Of a stretch of 64,000 nt of DNA, positions 14,357-26,200 are shown one piece after another. The notes below the pieces were generated by a model. That model was given only the letters and a program-made list of their open reading frames with translations, was not told the origin of the DNA and made no database searches. Within the stretch, counting starts at the first letter, position 1; each line of letters opens with the position of its first letter. The stretch comes from Nomia melanderi. Its lineage: Eukaryota; Arthropoda; Insecta; Hymenoptera; Halictidae. The position numbers and the translations under genes were made by a program. Location: assembly GCF_051020985.1 (NCBI RefSeq), contig NC_135010.1, forward strand, positions 6,260,001 through 6,324,000, given 5' to 3'.

Positions 14357-15079
14357 CCTGTGCGTCCGTTCGTCGGGAATAAGGATTGCGTGAAAATGCA
14401 AAAGGGTTTCCCCGCGTTCTCTTATCGAACATGGCTAATGGTGACGCGGACCGGTTGCATTCGATCGGTGCAAGTAATCGCTCCCGTTGCATACTGATCT
14501 CACAAGGCTCGAGCACGAAACCACGTGCGATTGAATCAGGACTATCGGGACAGGTGCTTTTCGCGGCGTGTATCTAGGTCAGAGAGTATTAACCTCGCAT
14601 ATAAATAGTACGCTAGCCGAACATAATGTTTGCGGCAATACATTTTTCAGCTTTCATTCTCAAAATTTGCTGATCGCCGCACGCGCTCTCTGCGGCTCTG
14701 CGCCGCCATTTTTATATTTCTCGTGGACTGACACGACGTTACCGCGAAACGGTAATAAAGGACGAGCCTGGCCGTCGTACGCACCAAAATAGTTGCGCGG
14801 ACGATGATATCAGATTTGAGATTCGGCCTCATTAGAAGCGACACGCAGGCTCCTTCTTTCTCGTCGCTTTTCTTCGGCTCCGCCGATGGTCCCGCTCCAC
14901 GAACATTCGTTCCAAACAGGGTTGCAACACACTAGACTCTCGCTCGAGATAGCCTCGACCCGAATTTTTCTGAGGAATCGAAGATACGATGTTGTGGTTG
15001 TCGTGATCGGATTAGATCATGATGATTTGGGGGTTCGAAGCTTTGTCTGTGTACAGTGGAACCTCTCTTATCCGAACAT
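14357..15079. other. GC-elevated non-coding block
   Basis: CpG content rises over about 14.36-15.0 kb. Frames of 63-76 codons on both strands overlap and carry no motif. It could be part of a regulatory region or an old transposon. Confidence 0.35.
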
Positions 15080-15286
15080 TTAACATGTCGACTGCCACGG
15101 CAACTTTGAGGGTTATGTGTATTAATACCCGTTCTTTCGTAATAATTACGAATGGTAGTAGAAACGATTGTTTCTAACTTGGTATCACAGTATTAATGTC
15201 ACACTATTGTTTAGCTGTTTGTGTTCTTAATCAGTTTTCTTATTGTAATTGTTTTCGAGCAATGTGGCTGGTAGGCAACTTGTTAA
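15080..15286. mobile_element. TTAA-flanked MITE, diverged TTAACACGTTGACTGCC family
   Basis: The left end is TTAACATGTCGACTGCCACG and the right end is CTGGTAGGCAACTTGTTAA. Both match the family termini with several substitutions, which suggests an older copy. The right TTAA is shared with the next element. Confidence 0.7.
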
Positions 15287-15679
15287 CCCTTTGCCTTATG
15301 ATCTCTTTTTGAACTGCGCTCAACAGAGCTATTATATTGTTCATAATTAGAAAAAGAGACAAATTATACGCTTGTTCTATGTCTAAGATTACCTCGAAGC
15401 GTTACAATTAACACGTTGACTGCCACGAAAAACATCATTTTATTTATCACTTATCCTTTCTATTGCAAAGATACAAAGCAAGAATTATTAATTAATTAAG
15501 TCATAATTATTTTCTTGTAATTTGAAAACTCCGGTCATCGCTAACCGCCGTGGCAGTCAAAGTGTTAATAAGAGTAATATTCGATTCGGACTTAGAGGAA
15601 TGATATAAGCAATAGTTATATTTCTTAAATTTGTTTAAAATCTTCACCACGAGTCTGATATTGTAAGGCAAGGGGTTAA
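15283..15679. mobile_element. TTAACCCCTTG-family MITE, copy 2, split by a nested insertion
   Basis: The ends read TTAACCCTTTGCCTTATGAT and, at the right, GTAAGGCAAGGGGTTAA. The right part read in reverse matches copy 1 through GAGACTCACGATG/CAGACTCGTGGTG and beyond. A complete element of another family occupies 15408-15568. Removing it leaves about 240 bp, the length of the intact copies (249 and 251 bp). Confidence 0.85.
15408..15568. mobile_element. MITE nested inside another MITE
   Basis: This 161-bp element has TTAACACGTTGACTGCC at the left and GGCAGTCAAAGTGTTAA at the right. It sits inside a TTAACCCCTTG-family element with TTAA at both junctions, so it inserted after its host. Confidence 0.85.
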
Positions 15680-15736
15680 GACATGAACTCCTAGCTGAAT
15701 CTCTGTTATTTGAAGTACCGTTGAGCTTGCTCTCAG

Positions 15737-15962
15737 TTATCACTAGAACTACCAGATGGATCGAAATGACCCATTTTCTGATGTTTCTTTTTGCAATTAC
15801 TGAGAAGGTACGAATACCTCTTTGAAGAATTACTAAAGAATCTGATTAAGTAATACCTAAGCTGAAATTTAAATCAATTCAAACCTTAATAAATTCACGT
15901 TTGTAGTTTTTGTAAAGAAATCCTCAAAAGTCAGTTTACAGGCTCGGTAGTTCTAGTGTTAA
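15737..15962. mobile_element. MITE with CACTAGAACTACC termini
   Basis: Inverted ends CACTAGAACTACC and GGTAGTTCTAGTG are flanked by TTAT (15737) and TTAA (15959). A relative with the ends CGCTAGGACAACC and GGTTGTTCTAGTG lies at 54913-55136. Confidence 0.75.
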
Positions 15963-16804
15963 ACACACGAGTGCTTACACATTCCATATTTATATTCAGA
16001 ATATATAAGCGAGATTCTATACGTTAAAAACAAAAATAGAAGCAAATATGTAAAGAAATTCTACTAATCTCTATTAAACTGACTATTTCAAGGATTGAGT
16101 TCTTTTATCGGAACAAATAAAATCAGGTGGTAGGGATAGTTGGCGAGCCTCTATTATCCGAACGCGGAGCTGTTTGGCTCTGGTGTTTGGTTTTATACGA
16201 TGTATATTACCTATTCGGTTTTATTGGCGACGATAGGGGTACATTCTTGTTTAACCACTTCCGCTGGAAATGAATTCAGAGATTTGGCAAGGTCTCGCGT
16301 GAAGAATTTTCTTTTTACCTATTTTACGTTGATATGTACACCAAGTTTGTTTATTAACAATTTTGCATAGAGTGATACATTTCAAAACAATTTAATATGC
16401 GTAACGCAACAAGATTATCAATGTGTGAAAGACGTCATTGACAATTTTAGAACAAAAACGTCTCTCGTTGTACGTTTTTCAAGCGCAAGAGATTAACACT
16501 AGGTTTACGGACGTTTATTGTATTTACTCTATTGTTCGTAGGAAAATTAATGTTCATTCGGTTAGATCTTCGAAATTAACACATTCTCGACCAGTCATAT
16601 ACGTACGTCGCTGTTTATTATCGTTGCTATGATGATGTTAACATATATTTGGCATATAGTATACCGTGCTGTCATTTTGGTTACATCAAAATGTCACACA
16701 CATATGACATTTATGTAAAATATTTTGGTCGGTTTATTTGCTATATTCTAACTCTGAAGGTGTTTCTTTTATTTTACAATGGCTAGTTTCTGACAAACGC
16801 TAAG
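15963..16804. other. Non-coding region
   Basis: I found no gene or complete repeat. Open frames at 16140-16370 and 16438-16632 have no ATG-started conserved protein. Confidence 0.4.
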
Positions 16805-16989
16805 TTAACACGTTAAGCGCCACGGAAATCTTAAGCGTTTTCCCGTAGAGTTTTTTATTATATTATTATCAACTTAGTTACGTTATTAAACATTTTCATT
16901 TTACATCGGTTATCTTGTGTGTTACGATTGTTTTCTAGTCATTCAGAAGCGTCAGTCACCAGTGACTGACATGGCGCTTAACGTGTTCA
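16805..16989. mobile_element. TTAA-flanked MITE, TTAACACGTTAAGCGCC family
   Basis: The left end is TTAACACGTTAAGCGCC and the right end is GGCGCTTAACGTGTTCA, with one mismatch in the right TTAA. The length is about 185 bp. The termini match those of the larger element at 6127-6549. Confidence 0.8.
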
Positions 16990-19392
16990 TCAGCAAAAAT
17001 TCTGTTCATTCTTTTTACATTTCAATTACTATCAACTAATTACAATGCCGAATATTATTTAATTCATTGAAATATTTTTGATTACGTTGCACTTGGATCA
17101 AAGTTTATAATAATCAAGTTACACGTCGCATTTATATTAATTTATATTACACCAGCGAGCTTATTGTTCAATTATTCAATGTTTCTTATTAAACAAGCGT
17201 TATAACTTCGAGTAGCATCGTTTACAATCGCCCAAGAAAACTGATCAACAGGAAACAAACAAAACATAACAAACACGAATTTCTGAAATTCTTTAATTCA
17301 CCGTTATCAAGTAACGAAAGCTAATTAGCGTTTAGCAAGCGATTAATTAAAATACCGTGTTATTTCTCCTCTCTACTTCACGGATAGCGGGGTAATAAAA
17401 CGGTTTATTGGGAGTAATTCGAAGCTATTATCCTCGCAATATTTCACGGTAACGGAAACCTTCTAACAACGAGATTAACGTCAACGTTATTTAGTAAATT
17501 TATTTTTCCAGTTTAAAGAATGACAGAGAGGGCGTATTTCTCACAATCGTCGACGTTACTGTTGCGTTACTTTTCCTTCCGAAAAATAAATCACGATTCC
17601 GTATAACGTGTATACTTGTGTCTGCGCGTATTTTAGTAGATTGAGGAAGTATTCGTGGCACCGGCTAGTTAAAAGTTTATTAGGCTCGCGGTGAGTAAAT
17701 ATACACGTGCGAACCAACATGTTTTCAAACATTGCGCGCAATCGTAACGCTTCAACAGCTCGAAGACTACCGCCTTACAATTGAACGTTTAAGGAAGTTT
17801 CCAAGGCTCGAGGTTTCGTGTCTCCCCTCTTGTTTGATTGTTTAACGCGAAAACTTTTTATCGGTATAAACGAAGTATTTATGCGCGAACCAGCGGCGGA
17901 TGGGGAAAATGGCGAGTTTTAATGCGGTTGAGAAACGTAGGAAAGTTAAAGACAAGAGATTGGATTGGTCATGCGAGGAATACGGTACCAATTATTTTGT
18001 TAACCTAAAAAGACGAGTTAATTTGATAATTGCATTGAATTGAATAATGCGGTAGCAATTGGCCCGTTTAACCGAAAAAGACTAGTTAATTCGATAGTTG
18101 TATTGAATTGTGTAATTTTTTGTTCTCTTTTGCAAGAAGTATTAGTCTATTTAATAGTATACGTAAATATAAATATAATAGTATAGGTGAAAATATTTTG
18201 CAGTCGATGCAAATGTTTTCACGCTTTTTTGTATAAGCAATGAAAAGAAGAATTCTAAACTGTTCCCTGGTTAAACCAAAATTAAGTAGAAACTAAGAAA
18301 CAAGTGTGCTTTATACACATTACAATACTTTGAAAACAGATGTCATTTGTTTCGAAGAAAATTCATTGTTATTCACGAATAAAAAAAACCCAAACTTAAA
18401 TCTGTTGTGTTACAAATTACATTATTTATACGATATATTAGGAATATATTATTACAGACTGTTAAAGTAATTTAACGTTTTTAAAGTTTGTAGAAACTTT
18501 TTATTGATATACTGTGAAGTACTACAAATTTCTCTCGAGATTGTTCAAGAAGAACAATAAAAGTTCGAATTTTTCGGATGTAAACGTGATAATTCTAGTA
18601 CATACTTTCACGAGTCCTAACAGTTAATGGATGTTAGTAACAGAAGCTGTGATTTTGAATCGCAGAAGAAACAATGGAGATGTATCTCTTTGCCATGTAT
18701 TTATAGCCACGTAATCCAACTATAAACTGAACCTAGCACACTTCTGACAAAGAAGCTTCTATTGTTATCTAATGAATACATCCATAGAATTCTAATTGTA
18801 CACGCACCTTCAATATTTACTAAAATATGAGAACTATTCAGTGAAATGCATTTCAAAATATATTCTATCAGATATTTCCAAACCAAATATATTCAAGTCC
18901 TTGTTTTATGACTTGCTCACAATAACATTCGCAACATTTATTCCTCTATAATTAGTTTCCCGGAACAAAAATGATCTTTCTACTCACTAGAAATCTCCGT
19001 TTAAATAAAACTCACATTATTTCGTCCAAGAACAAACCAATAATGCTCACATTCACCCGATTCAGGTTAAAATCATCACCGCCAGCCTGACCCAACGCTA
19101 TAAACGAAGGAGCTCAATAAACCGCAATGCCTCTATCTCTCCCAATGAAACAACACAAAATGCGCATCAATTAAAAAACCCATGAAATCAAACATAAAAC
19201 CCGCCGCGTGCACCCTCGAAGCACAGTATAAACCCAAAATCTCAAGGTCCCTTTCGCGATAAAACGAAACACAATAAAAACCATCGAAATAAAAGCTTCC
19301 TTCCGCAGCATCCTCACGAACACTCTCGATGCATGTTTCAGATTATGGCGCGGTTAAACCGGGCCAACGCGAGAGGACAGACGTAGGCACGG
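16990..19392. other. Region upstream of Shab exon 1
   Basis: About 2.4 kb with no recognised gene. Composition becomes C-rich from about 18950 and GC-rich towards 19350, just before the Shab exon. It could contain proximal promoter or leader-intron sequence. Confidence 0.4.
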
Positions 19393-19854
19393 ATGAAGCG
19401 CAAAAAGGGTAACGAGGACGAGGAGGAGGAGGAAGAAGAAGAAGAAGAAGAAGAAGACGACGAAGACGAAGACGAAGACGAAGACGAAGACGAAGACGAA
19501 GGCGAAGACGAAGACGAAGACGAAGGCGAAGGCGAAGGCGAAGGCGAAGGCGAGGACGAAGACGAAGACGAAGACGAAGAAGAAGAAGAAGAAGAAGAAG
19601 AAAACGAAAAAGAAGAAGAAGCAGAAGAACAAGAAGTAGAAGACCAAGAAAGCGAAGAAGTGAAGGAAGAAGAACACGAAGTGTCGCCAGTAAATCAGCA
19701 AACCGCCGACGGGCAGGCAACCGCAACGGGAAAGAACCCGAGACCCGCGGCACCGGCCAACAACAGCGTGCTATTATCATCTTGGCCAGGTGCGTTTCAT
19801 GCTAAGCAAAAAGAGGCTAGGAGACGACACAACGCTGGCGGACGGGGAACGTAA
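19393..19854 (+). CDS. Acidic low-complexity open frame overlapping the Shab start (uORF or alternative 5' exon)
   Basis: A 153-codon frame runs from ATG 19393 to TGA/TAA at 19854. After MKRKKGNEDE it is almost pure Glu/Asp with a few Gly, encoded by GAA, GAC and GGC triplets, until about residue 95. It then reads VSPVNQQTADGQATATGKNP and becomes ordinary sequence. It ends inside the Shab coding region in a different frame. There is a donor-like (and acceptor-like) CCAG|GTGCGT at 19789/19790, nine bases before the Shab ATG. It could be an upstream frame damping Shab translation, an alternative first exon, or simply an expanded triplet repeat in the leader. Drosophila Shab has no comparable acidic segment that I recall. 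The start context is weak. Confidence 0.35.
   Translation: MKRKKGNEDEEEEEEEEEEEEDDEDEDEDEDEDEDEGEDEDEDEGEGEGEGEGEDEDEDEDEEEEEEEEENEKEEEAEEQEVEDQESEEVKEEEHEVSPVNQQTADGQATATGKNPRPAAPANNSVLLSSWPGAFHAKQKEARRRHNAGGRGT
19423..19640. repeat. GAA/GAC/GGC trinucleotide and hexanucleotide repeat
   Basis: A long purine-rich tract is built of GAAGAC, GAAGGC and GAA/GAG units. It is unstable by nature and is likely to vary in length between individuals. It lies about 160-380 bp upstream of the Shab start codon. Confidence 0.95.
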
Positions 19855-20286
19855 TGGGAGCGCCGTGGTCACGGGCCCGGTGCTATCGTCGTCGTCGTCG
19901 TCGTGCACGGTGCCCTACATCGGCACCGACCAGGGTTTCGTGTTCGAGGGTGGCGGCACGACGACGTTGCAGTGGGCCGGTGCATCTATCCCAAGTTGCA
20001 CCGGTGGCGGAGGAGGAGGAGGAACCCTCGGGGTCGGCGTCGACCCCGGTACCGGTATAGGTGTAATCGGCCTGGGGGTTAGCATGGGTGGAGGCGGAGG
20101 GATCGCCGTAGTCGCCGGAGGGAAAACCGCCGGCGGTGCCGCCGGGTCAGTAGCAGGAGTAGCCGGAGGCGGGGGTGTAGGTGGTACGAACAAAGAGGTA
20201 CGTTACGCTCCGTTCACGACGTCCGTGGGACCGGCCGGTTCGGTGGCGCCGGTGAACCTGCCGCCGCCGCCTCTGCCGCCGCCTCT

Positions 20287-20319
<33 letters not shown>

Positions 20320-20902
20320 GCCGCCGCCCCTGCCGCTGCAGATGCAGCAGCAGCGTGCGTTCTCGAGGTCGATGACGTCCCTGCCGCCCGAGCCGTTCAT
20401 GATCATGAGGTCGAAGGCCCTGAACCGGCGGGTCTCGATCAACGTTGGCGGTGTCAAGCACGAGGTGCTATGGCGCACCCTGGAACGGTTGCCGCACACA
20501 CGGCTCGGCCGCCTGAAGGACTGCAACACCCACGAGGCGATCACCGAGCTGTGCGACGATTACTCGCTAATCGACAACGAGTACTTCTTCGACCGCCACC
20601 CGAAATCGTTCAGCTCGATTCTGAACTTCTACCGGACCGGGAAGCTCCATCTAGTCGACGAGATGTGTGTGCTGGCGTTCAGCGATGATCTCGAGTATTG
20701 GGGCGTCGACGAGCTTTACCTCGAGAGCTGTTGCCAGCACAAGTACCATCAACGGAAGGAGCACGTGCACGAGGAGATGAGGAAGGAGGCCGAGTCGCTC
20801 AGGCAAAGGGAGGAGGAGGAGTTCGGGGAGGGGAAGTGCGCGCAATACCAGAAATGGCTCTGGGACCTGCTCGAGAAGCCGACCACCTCGATCGCCGCCA
20901 GG
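19799..20902 (+). CDS. Shab: Shab (Kv2) coding exon 1: N-terminus and T1 tetramerisation domain
   Basis: This is the first recognised coding exon of the Kv2 delayed-rectifier K+ channel, 368 codons. Residues 1-150 are Ser-, Gly- and Ala-rich low complexity, and a proline run of about 25 residues follows near 155-185. The Shab signature KEVRYAPF occurs before that run, and SRSMTSLPPEPFMI after it. The T1 domain runs from RVSINVGGVKHEVLWRTLER (about residue 211) to about 325. It contains the zinc motif HX5CX20CC exactly (H-LVDEM-C, 20 residues, CC), which marks non-Shaker Kv families. It is followed by the coiled, charged linker HEEMRKEAESLRQREEEEFG. T1 drives subfamily-specific tetramer assembly in the cytoplasm. 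The exon ends at AGG|GTAAGT (phase 0), joining precisely to 35763. The ATG at 19799 is the first in frame; its context is weak, so an upstream leader exon or other start remains possible. Confidence 0.95.
20266..20332. repeat. CCG repeat encoding the Shab polyproline run
   Basis: Near-uninterrupted CCG/CCT/CCC triplets code for proline with occasional leucine. The tract is inside the coding frame and is a candidate for length polymorphism in the N-terminal tail. Confidence 0.9.
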
Positions 20903-22431
20903 GTAAGTTTTTGCGTCGTCAGTGATCATCAACCCGTGTACGGCTCTCTGTTTTTCTCCTTCTTTTTCACTGTGGATCGATGATTCCGTTCAATCCGATG
21001 ATCACCGGCGAGCGACACGCGGCGGTAGCTGTCGCTCGCTAGGGGACACGCGGGACACGTGACCCAACTCACGCGCGTACGTGGAAGAGATCACGCTCGC
21101 GCGTGCCTCGCTTCCGCGATCTCGTTCGGTCCCGAGTGGAGAAAAATTGGAATGGTATTCTGAGATTCGACACTGGGGCAGGGGAATTTGAACTTGAGCC
21201 AAAAACACGGGTTGCCGCAACAACGCTGTGTGTCATTTGGCATTGACGGACCCTCGGCCCGGCACCGAGGGTCGACCTTGTTGATCGTGTTTCAAATTCT
21301 TTCGATGCTCCGCGTCGTTAAGACCTAGTTCCCGCGGTAGGAGGACTCCCGGTGATTCCCGGTAACACGTTTTCTTTTTATCTGTACGTTCTCCGTTCTC
21401 GAGGTACGAATCTCGAAACAGTCTTTTGAGTTTCGTCGCCGACTGATATGTCAACGTTGATTGTTCTCTTTAATTTTGTCTGTTCGTTTTTGTTACTAAT
21501 CGGTGTTACTTCAATGTTCAATTGGCAGATTTTAGTTTTTCCAAACGAGGGATCTTAGTTCTTCGCTTTTGTCCTCTGTTTTACTGTTTGTTTCCTTTCG
21601 GCGGTCGAACGTTTTGCACGAAAGAACGTCTTTTTGTTTCCATTCGCCCCGATCGATCGGGGGAAATCGTTGTTTCGAAATTTCCGGGTGAAAAAGACAC
21701 GATTATTTGCCCGCGTTCGCTAATCACGCGAGAATCTTTCGTCGATGTTTGTCCACTAATCTACTTACGATCTGTCTCCACGTTTACAGTTTGTACTGGA
21801 GCTTCGGTTTGACGAAAGGTATTACCAAGTTGATAGTAGAACGTTGGTTCGACGTAGCTCACGTATTATAACATAGAGAAGAAAGTAGTGAGAACGTTTT
21901 GCGACGTATGTGATTCTTTTGAACGTTTCATTTCACCGTAGAGTTATCGTTCACTCGGATAGCAAGACAGACTCGATCGGGTTTGGATACTGGCTTTCGA
22001 TCGTCGCTTTTCAGTCTTGGGTTTTTTGCTTCTAAACGTGTGTACATAACAATGAAAAATAATTGGAATAAGGTTCTTAACGGTTTTGTATTGTTCTTAA
22101 CTGCACGTGGCGTATTTGTGATCAATATTCATGTGATATTGATTGAAGGGAAGGGAATGAAGGGGAATCGTGGTACGATCGGGGAAAAGGCGCTTCGTCG
22201 CGTTTAATTCGATCGAAATAAATTAGTTTTCATCGTCAAAAGAATTGTCTGTGACCAGGAAGTTGATTAAAATTTCCATTTCTTTTAATCATATCCTCTC
22301 GTTGGATCGTAGATAAAATAGATTAATCGAAATGAAGAAGAGTATGTTTAAAAGTAAAATGTAAATGTCAAAATTAAATTTGTGAAAGTAGATATTAGTT
22401 ACTCCATTTTTCTCTCGTATTTCTAACCTTT

Positions 22432-22638
22432 TGCATTCAATTTATTTTCAGGAAAATGAGTTATAGTAACTTTCAGCGGTAGAATTCAACGTTTCATATT
22501 TATTTTGTTTATAATAATAATAATAAGATTTAACTTTTATAATCTTTTAAAGTATGGTGCGTTTTAAAACAATTTCCAACGTTCTATAACAAATTTGTAT
22601 TGTCATCTTTAACATGACATACGAGTGCAAAGGGTTAA
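22432..22638. mobile_element. MITE, CCCTTTGCACTCG family
   Basis: The right end is CGAGTGCAAAGGGTTAA. The left end is a mutated complement, TCTAACCTTTTGCATTC. The interior stretch AATTTCCAACGTTCT and what follows is shared with 41402-41651. The third copy at 47005-47223 is in the opposite orientation. Confidence 0.75.
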
Positions 22639-22998
22639 TACACTAATTATTACAGTCGCCATAAAAATGCTGTCTAGACTTAAAAAATTCATTTCTTCCT
22701 CACGTATTACTACTATAATGTAAATATCGATGAATTTGATTGAAATAAATCTTCTCCTAGCCATCGCGCAAGAAAAGGCAAAGACCTCGCCGCGATTTCA
22801 ATGAAATTTCACGCAACGAAGCACCACGATTTTCAGCGCGTCTAATCGTCTCGCATCGAAGCCAGATCGAAATCACGTGAACCGAGTATAGTTGATCGAT
22901 TATATTCATTAACCAGAATTCCAATTAGAGAAAACCCTCATCTTGTCACATAGAGTACCGATGCATTTGGTTCGTTCCGTTGACTGAACTTCGCTCGT

Positions 22999-23001
22999 TA
23001 G

Positions 23002-23043
<42 letters not shown>

Positions 23044-23230
23044 TGTGTGTAATATGTAAATATTGTACATGTACGTATACATGTAAATACAAGATAACGT
23101 TATACATATGTATGTGCGTATGTACAGAAATCGTAGAAAGAGAGAGAGAGAAAGAGAGAGAGAAAGAAAAAGAGAGAGAGAGAGAGGGAGAGAGTGAGTG
23201 AGTGAGAGTGTGAAAGAGAGGGAGAGTAAG
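22999..23230. repeat. Two (GA)n-rich blocks with (GT)n between
   Basis: A pure GA run of about 38 bp at 23003-23041 passes into GT. A second, interrupted GA/GAAA/GAGT block covers about 23138-23230. On the opposite strand these read as Ser-Leu repeats, which I regard as translation of a microsatellite. Confidence 0.9.
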
Positions 23231-26200
23231 AAAGATCCAGTACGTCGACGTGAATTGTAAAATAATAACTGAAACCATCGATGAAGAAGAAAAACGAAAA
23301 AAGAATGAAGAACCGAAAATCCGCTGTTGATTTCGGCGGCCATTGCCAACGCCCGGTTGTGTCGATGTCTGTAATGTGTATTTTATTTCTAGGTGGTGTT
23401 AACCGACCCGTATACTAATCACATTTCTCGCCTAATCCAGCTTCTTAGTCGTTAGTCTTAAAACCCCTTGAATAGAGACCAAAAACAAAAAAGAAACTTG
23501 AAATGAATAGAACAAAGGGAAAAAAGAGAATAGAAAAAAAGAACAGATGAACACACCCCTTATAGCCGTGATTCGGCCGCACGATGATAATGGGAGTGCA
23601 TAATACGCGATTACCAGGTATCACGAAGATTCTTTCTCGACACCGCTCCCTGTGAGATGTCAATATAGTAACTTCGCTACCAGCGAATTCAATTCGATGA
23701 CGATCTTTTGATTCGCATGCGAGAACCGCGTGTACTAACTCGAGATGTAAACGAACGGCCAGCGAAAGCTAAAAAAAGCTTACGGGAAAAGAAAAACATA
23801 GCTAAGAAATAACAAAAACTAATGTCAAGCTATAACGGGAAACCGAGAGAAACAAAAAAACAAAATGACGGTAAAGAACGTGAAAGAATACCAAAGAAAG
23901 AGGACTCACCGTGTACAGTTTCTTTCTTGACGCACTTTGCAACCGGTATATATGTTTTCTTGTTGCGCGACGAATCTGACGTTCGCTCGAAGAGAAATAT
24001 GCGACCGACGCCGATCATTAACCCTGTTCTCCAGCCCCGGTAGCTTTTGTCTTTGATCCGAGGATATGCACGTTGGCCTAGCTACTTAGTAGCTTTTGAT
24101 TAGTGTCCGTCCCCTGTCAGACTCTAGCGCGTACGCTGTTTTAGTACCGTAGCCATTTTAGTTCTTCCGATGGTAGAATATTTCTTTTCGGCGGCACGCG
24201 TCGAATTCGTCGCCTCGGCCTCGGCCGATCCTCTAAAGCTCACTTTCGGCCCGGTGATTGAAAAGGCACTCAGGCGGCGCAGTTTCATAAACAATATACT
24301 TACACACCACAGACAATACACATTGCACACACTGTTGCTCTGTGAATGAAACATGATGCGGGGTAAAAGAAAGCAGCACCTTTGTGTCTCCCACCGTTAA
24401 AACCCAGACCACCCTCTACACACCCTGAATACCCTATCTCTCAAAAGAAAACAAGAAAAGAAACAGATAGAATGAAAAAAAAAGAAACTAGAGTAAAACG
24501 CCACCAATCTATCTCACAACCGTGCAAGCCAGATCTGTCAGTCACCTTTGTTTATAATTTCCTTGTTCACGATTTTTCTCGGAGTGTTGCCTTGTCTGCG
24601 AGTGACTGCGTGGGTGTTTCTGTGAGAGTGTCCGGATCGGTCTCTTTAAACGTAGAAACGCTTGAGACGCGCGATCAGTCTCGGCCACGGCATGCTGAAC
24701 GCTTTCACGGACGCAGCAAAGTTAAATAGTTCCGTAGAAAAGCATTACGATGACCTCCTCCAAGTGTGTACTTCGTTGATAACGGTTTAACGAGGCGGTG
24801 AACCGTGCGAGTGGGGATAAGGGGAGAAATTTTGGTATTATAAGTGGTTAGGTATGGGTTTTTGATCATAAGAACTATTTCCTGGTGTTTTGTTTATATT
24901 ATTCAAATGATTTTTAGTTTAGTTTTATTTGATTGCTTTTGGGGTAGTATTCAAATTTAGCTTACCCTTTGGCTTATGATCTCGTTTTGGTAATGATTCC
25001 TTGCAGGGATTAGATCAACCGCTAAAGACTTTTAGATCTAGCTTTAATGTTGCTTGTAATATAGAGTGGCTATGAGTGCCTTATAAAGTGTAAATATTTT
25101 ATAAATATGTTTATATATTTTGTTACTTGTATTTAGCGTGTATATATATAATATTTGTTATTCTGCGATTTTTGCAAGTATGATTATTATATTTTTTAGA
25201 TTCTTCGTTTATACATATTTTAATAATGGAACCGAGGCTAGTGATACACGTAGGAAAAGAAAGGAAGTGTACTATATTACTAAATAATTGAAAAATCTAC
25301 TATATTACTTTTTTAGTTTTGGTGGATGTAATTTATAAACTTGTAATATGCAGATGGTTCAATTTAGATTATAGATGAAAATAGTGTATAGTTTAGAATA
25401 ATTTAGTGGGCTGTTAGTTTTATGTAAGTACTTTATTGTTTTTTTAATTTAATTATTTAATTCAGATAAAATTTTATTTAATTATTTTTTAACCACTGTA
25501 TGTATATTTTTTTTGTTAGATCCACTCGGTATAATACTTCCTAAGATCGTTATAGTTGAAGAAATCAGTATAGTATGGTCATAAAGTAGTTCCTTGACAA
25601 GTGGTTTAGAAAGATTGGGAAAGTAACTACTGGCAATATAAGTTTTACGCTCGACTAACTGTAATTTATACGTTGAAGTAGCCATCATTTTTACGTTTGA
25701 ATGGCCATTAACGTTGCATTAAAATGGAGAAAACGTTAAGCTATTAACGAAAACATTAAGGTGGTTCACGCATCGTCTCGTAACCTTGACCAATAGATTA
25801 CTGATTTTACACGTTTGCAATATTCACTGGCATAAAAGACACAATAGAACAAACAGTTTTAGTAAAATTCAAAATATCTCCTCCATAACGATTCTAATAA
25901 TGGAACGCATAGTAAAGTAAATAAATGTTTATTCAACCTTTTATAAAAATTAAAATGAATAGAATATAATATTCAAATCACTTTATAAAAATTTTCATTG
26001 CCTTGTTCATTTCATTATTTATTATTCACGTTCTTATTCTTATTATTTATTAGATCAATCAATTAGATCAATTTTAAGACCATACTGTACTCTTCAAACG
26101 AGTATATAAGCACTTAAATGGAATAACACAGAAAGATGGCAAATGAAATTTGTTGTCAACAATAGAATAAAAATTAGTTTTGATGTAACAGGCACCTTGG

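Noticed and set aside
19343..19780. Long minus-strand frames rich in Leu/Arg or Phe/Val opposite the acidic repeat
   Set aside because: They are complements of the GAA/GAC repeat and have no independent coding character.
20147..20544. Minus-strand Gly/Arg-rich frames opposite Shab exon 1
   Set aside because: They are the complement of the polyproline CCG tract and the conserved T1 coding sequence; the real gene is on the plus strand.
22909..23349. Minus-strand 146-codon frame with Ser-Leu repeats
   Set aside because: It is translation of (TC)n microsatellites, not a protein gene.
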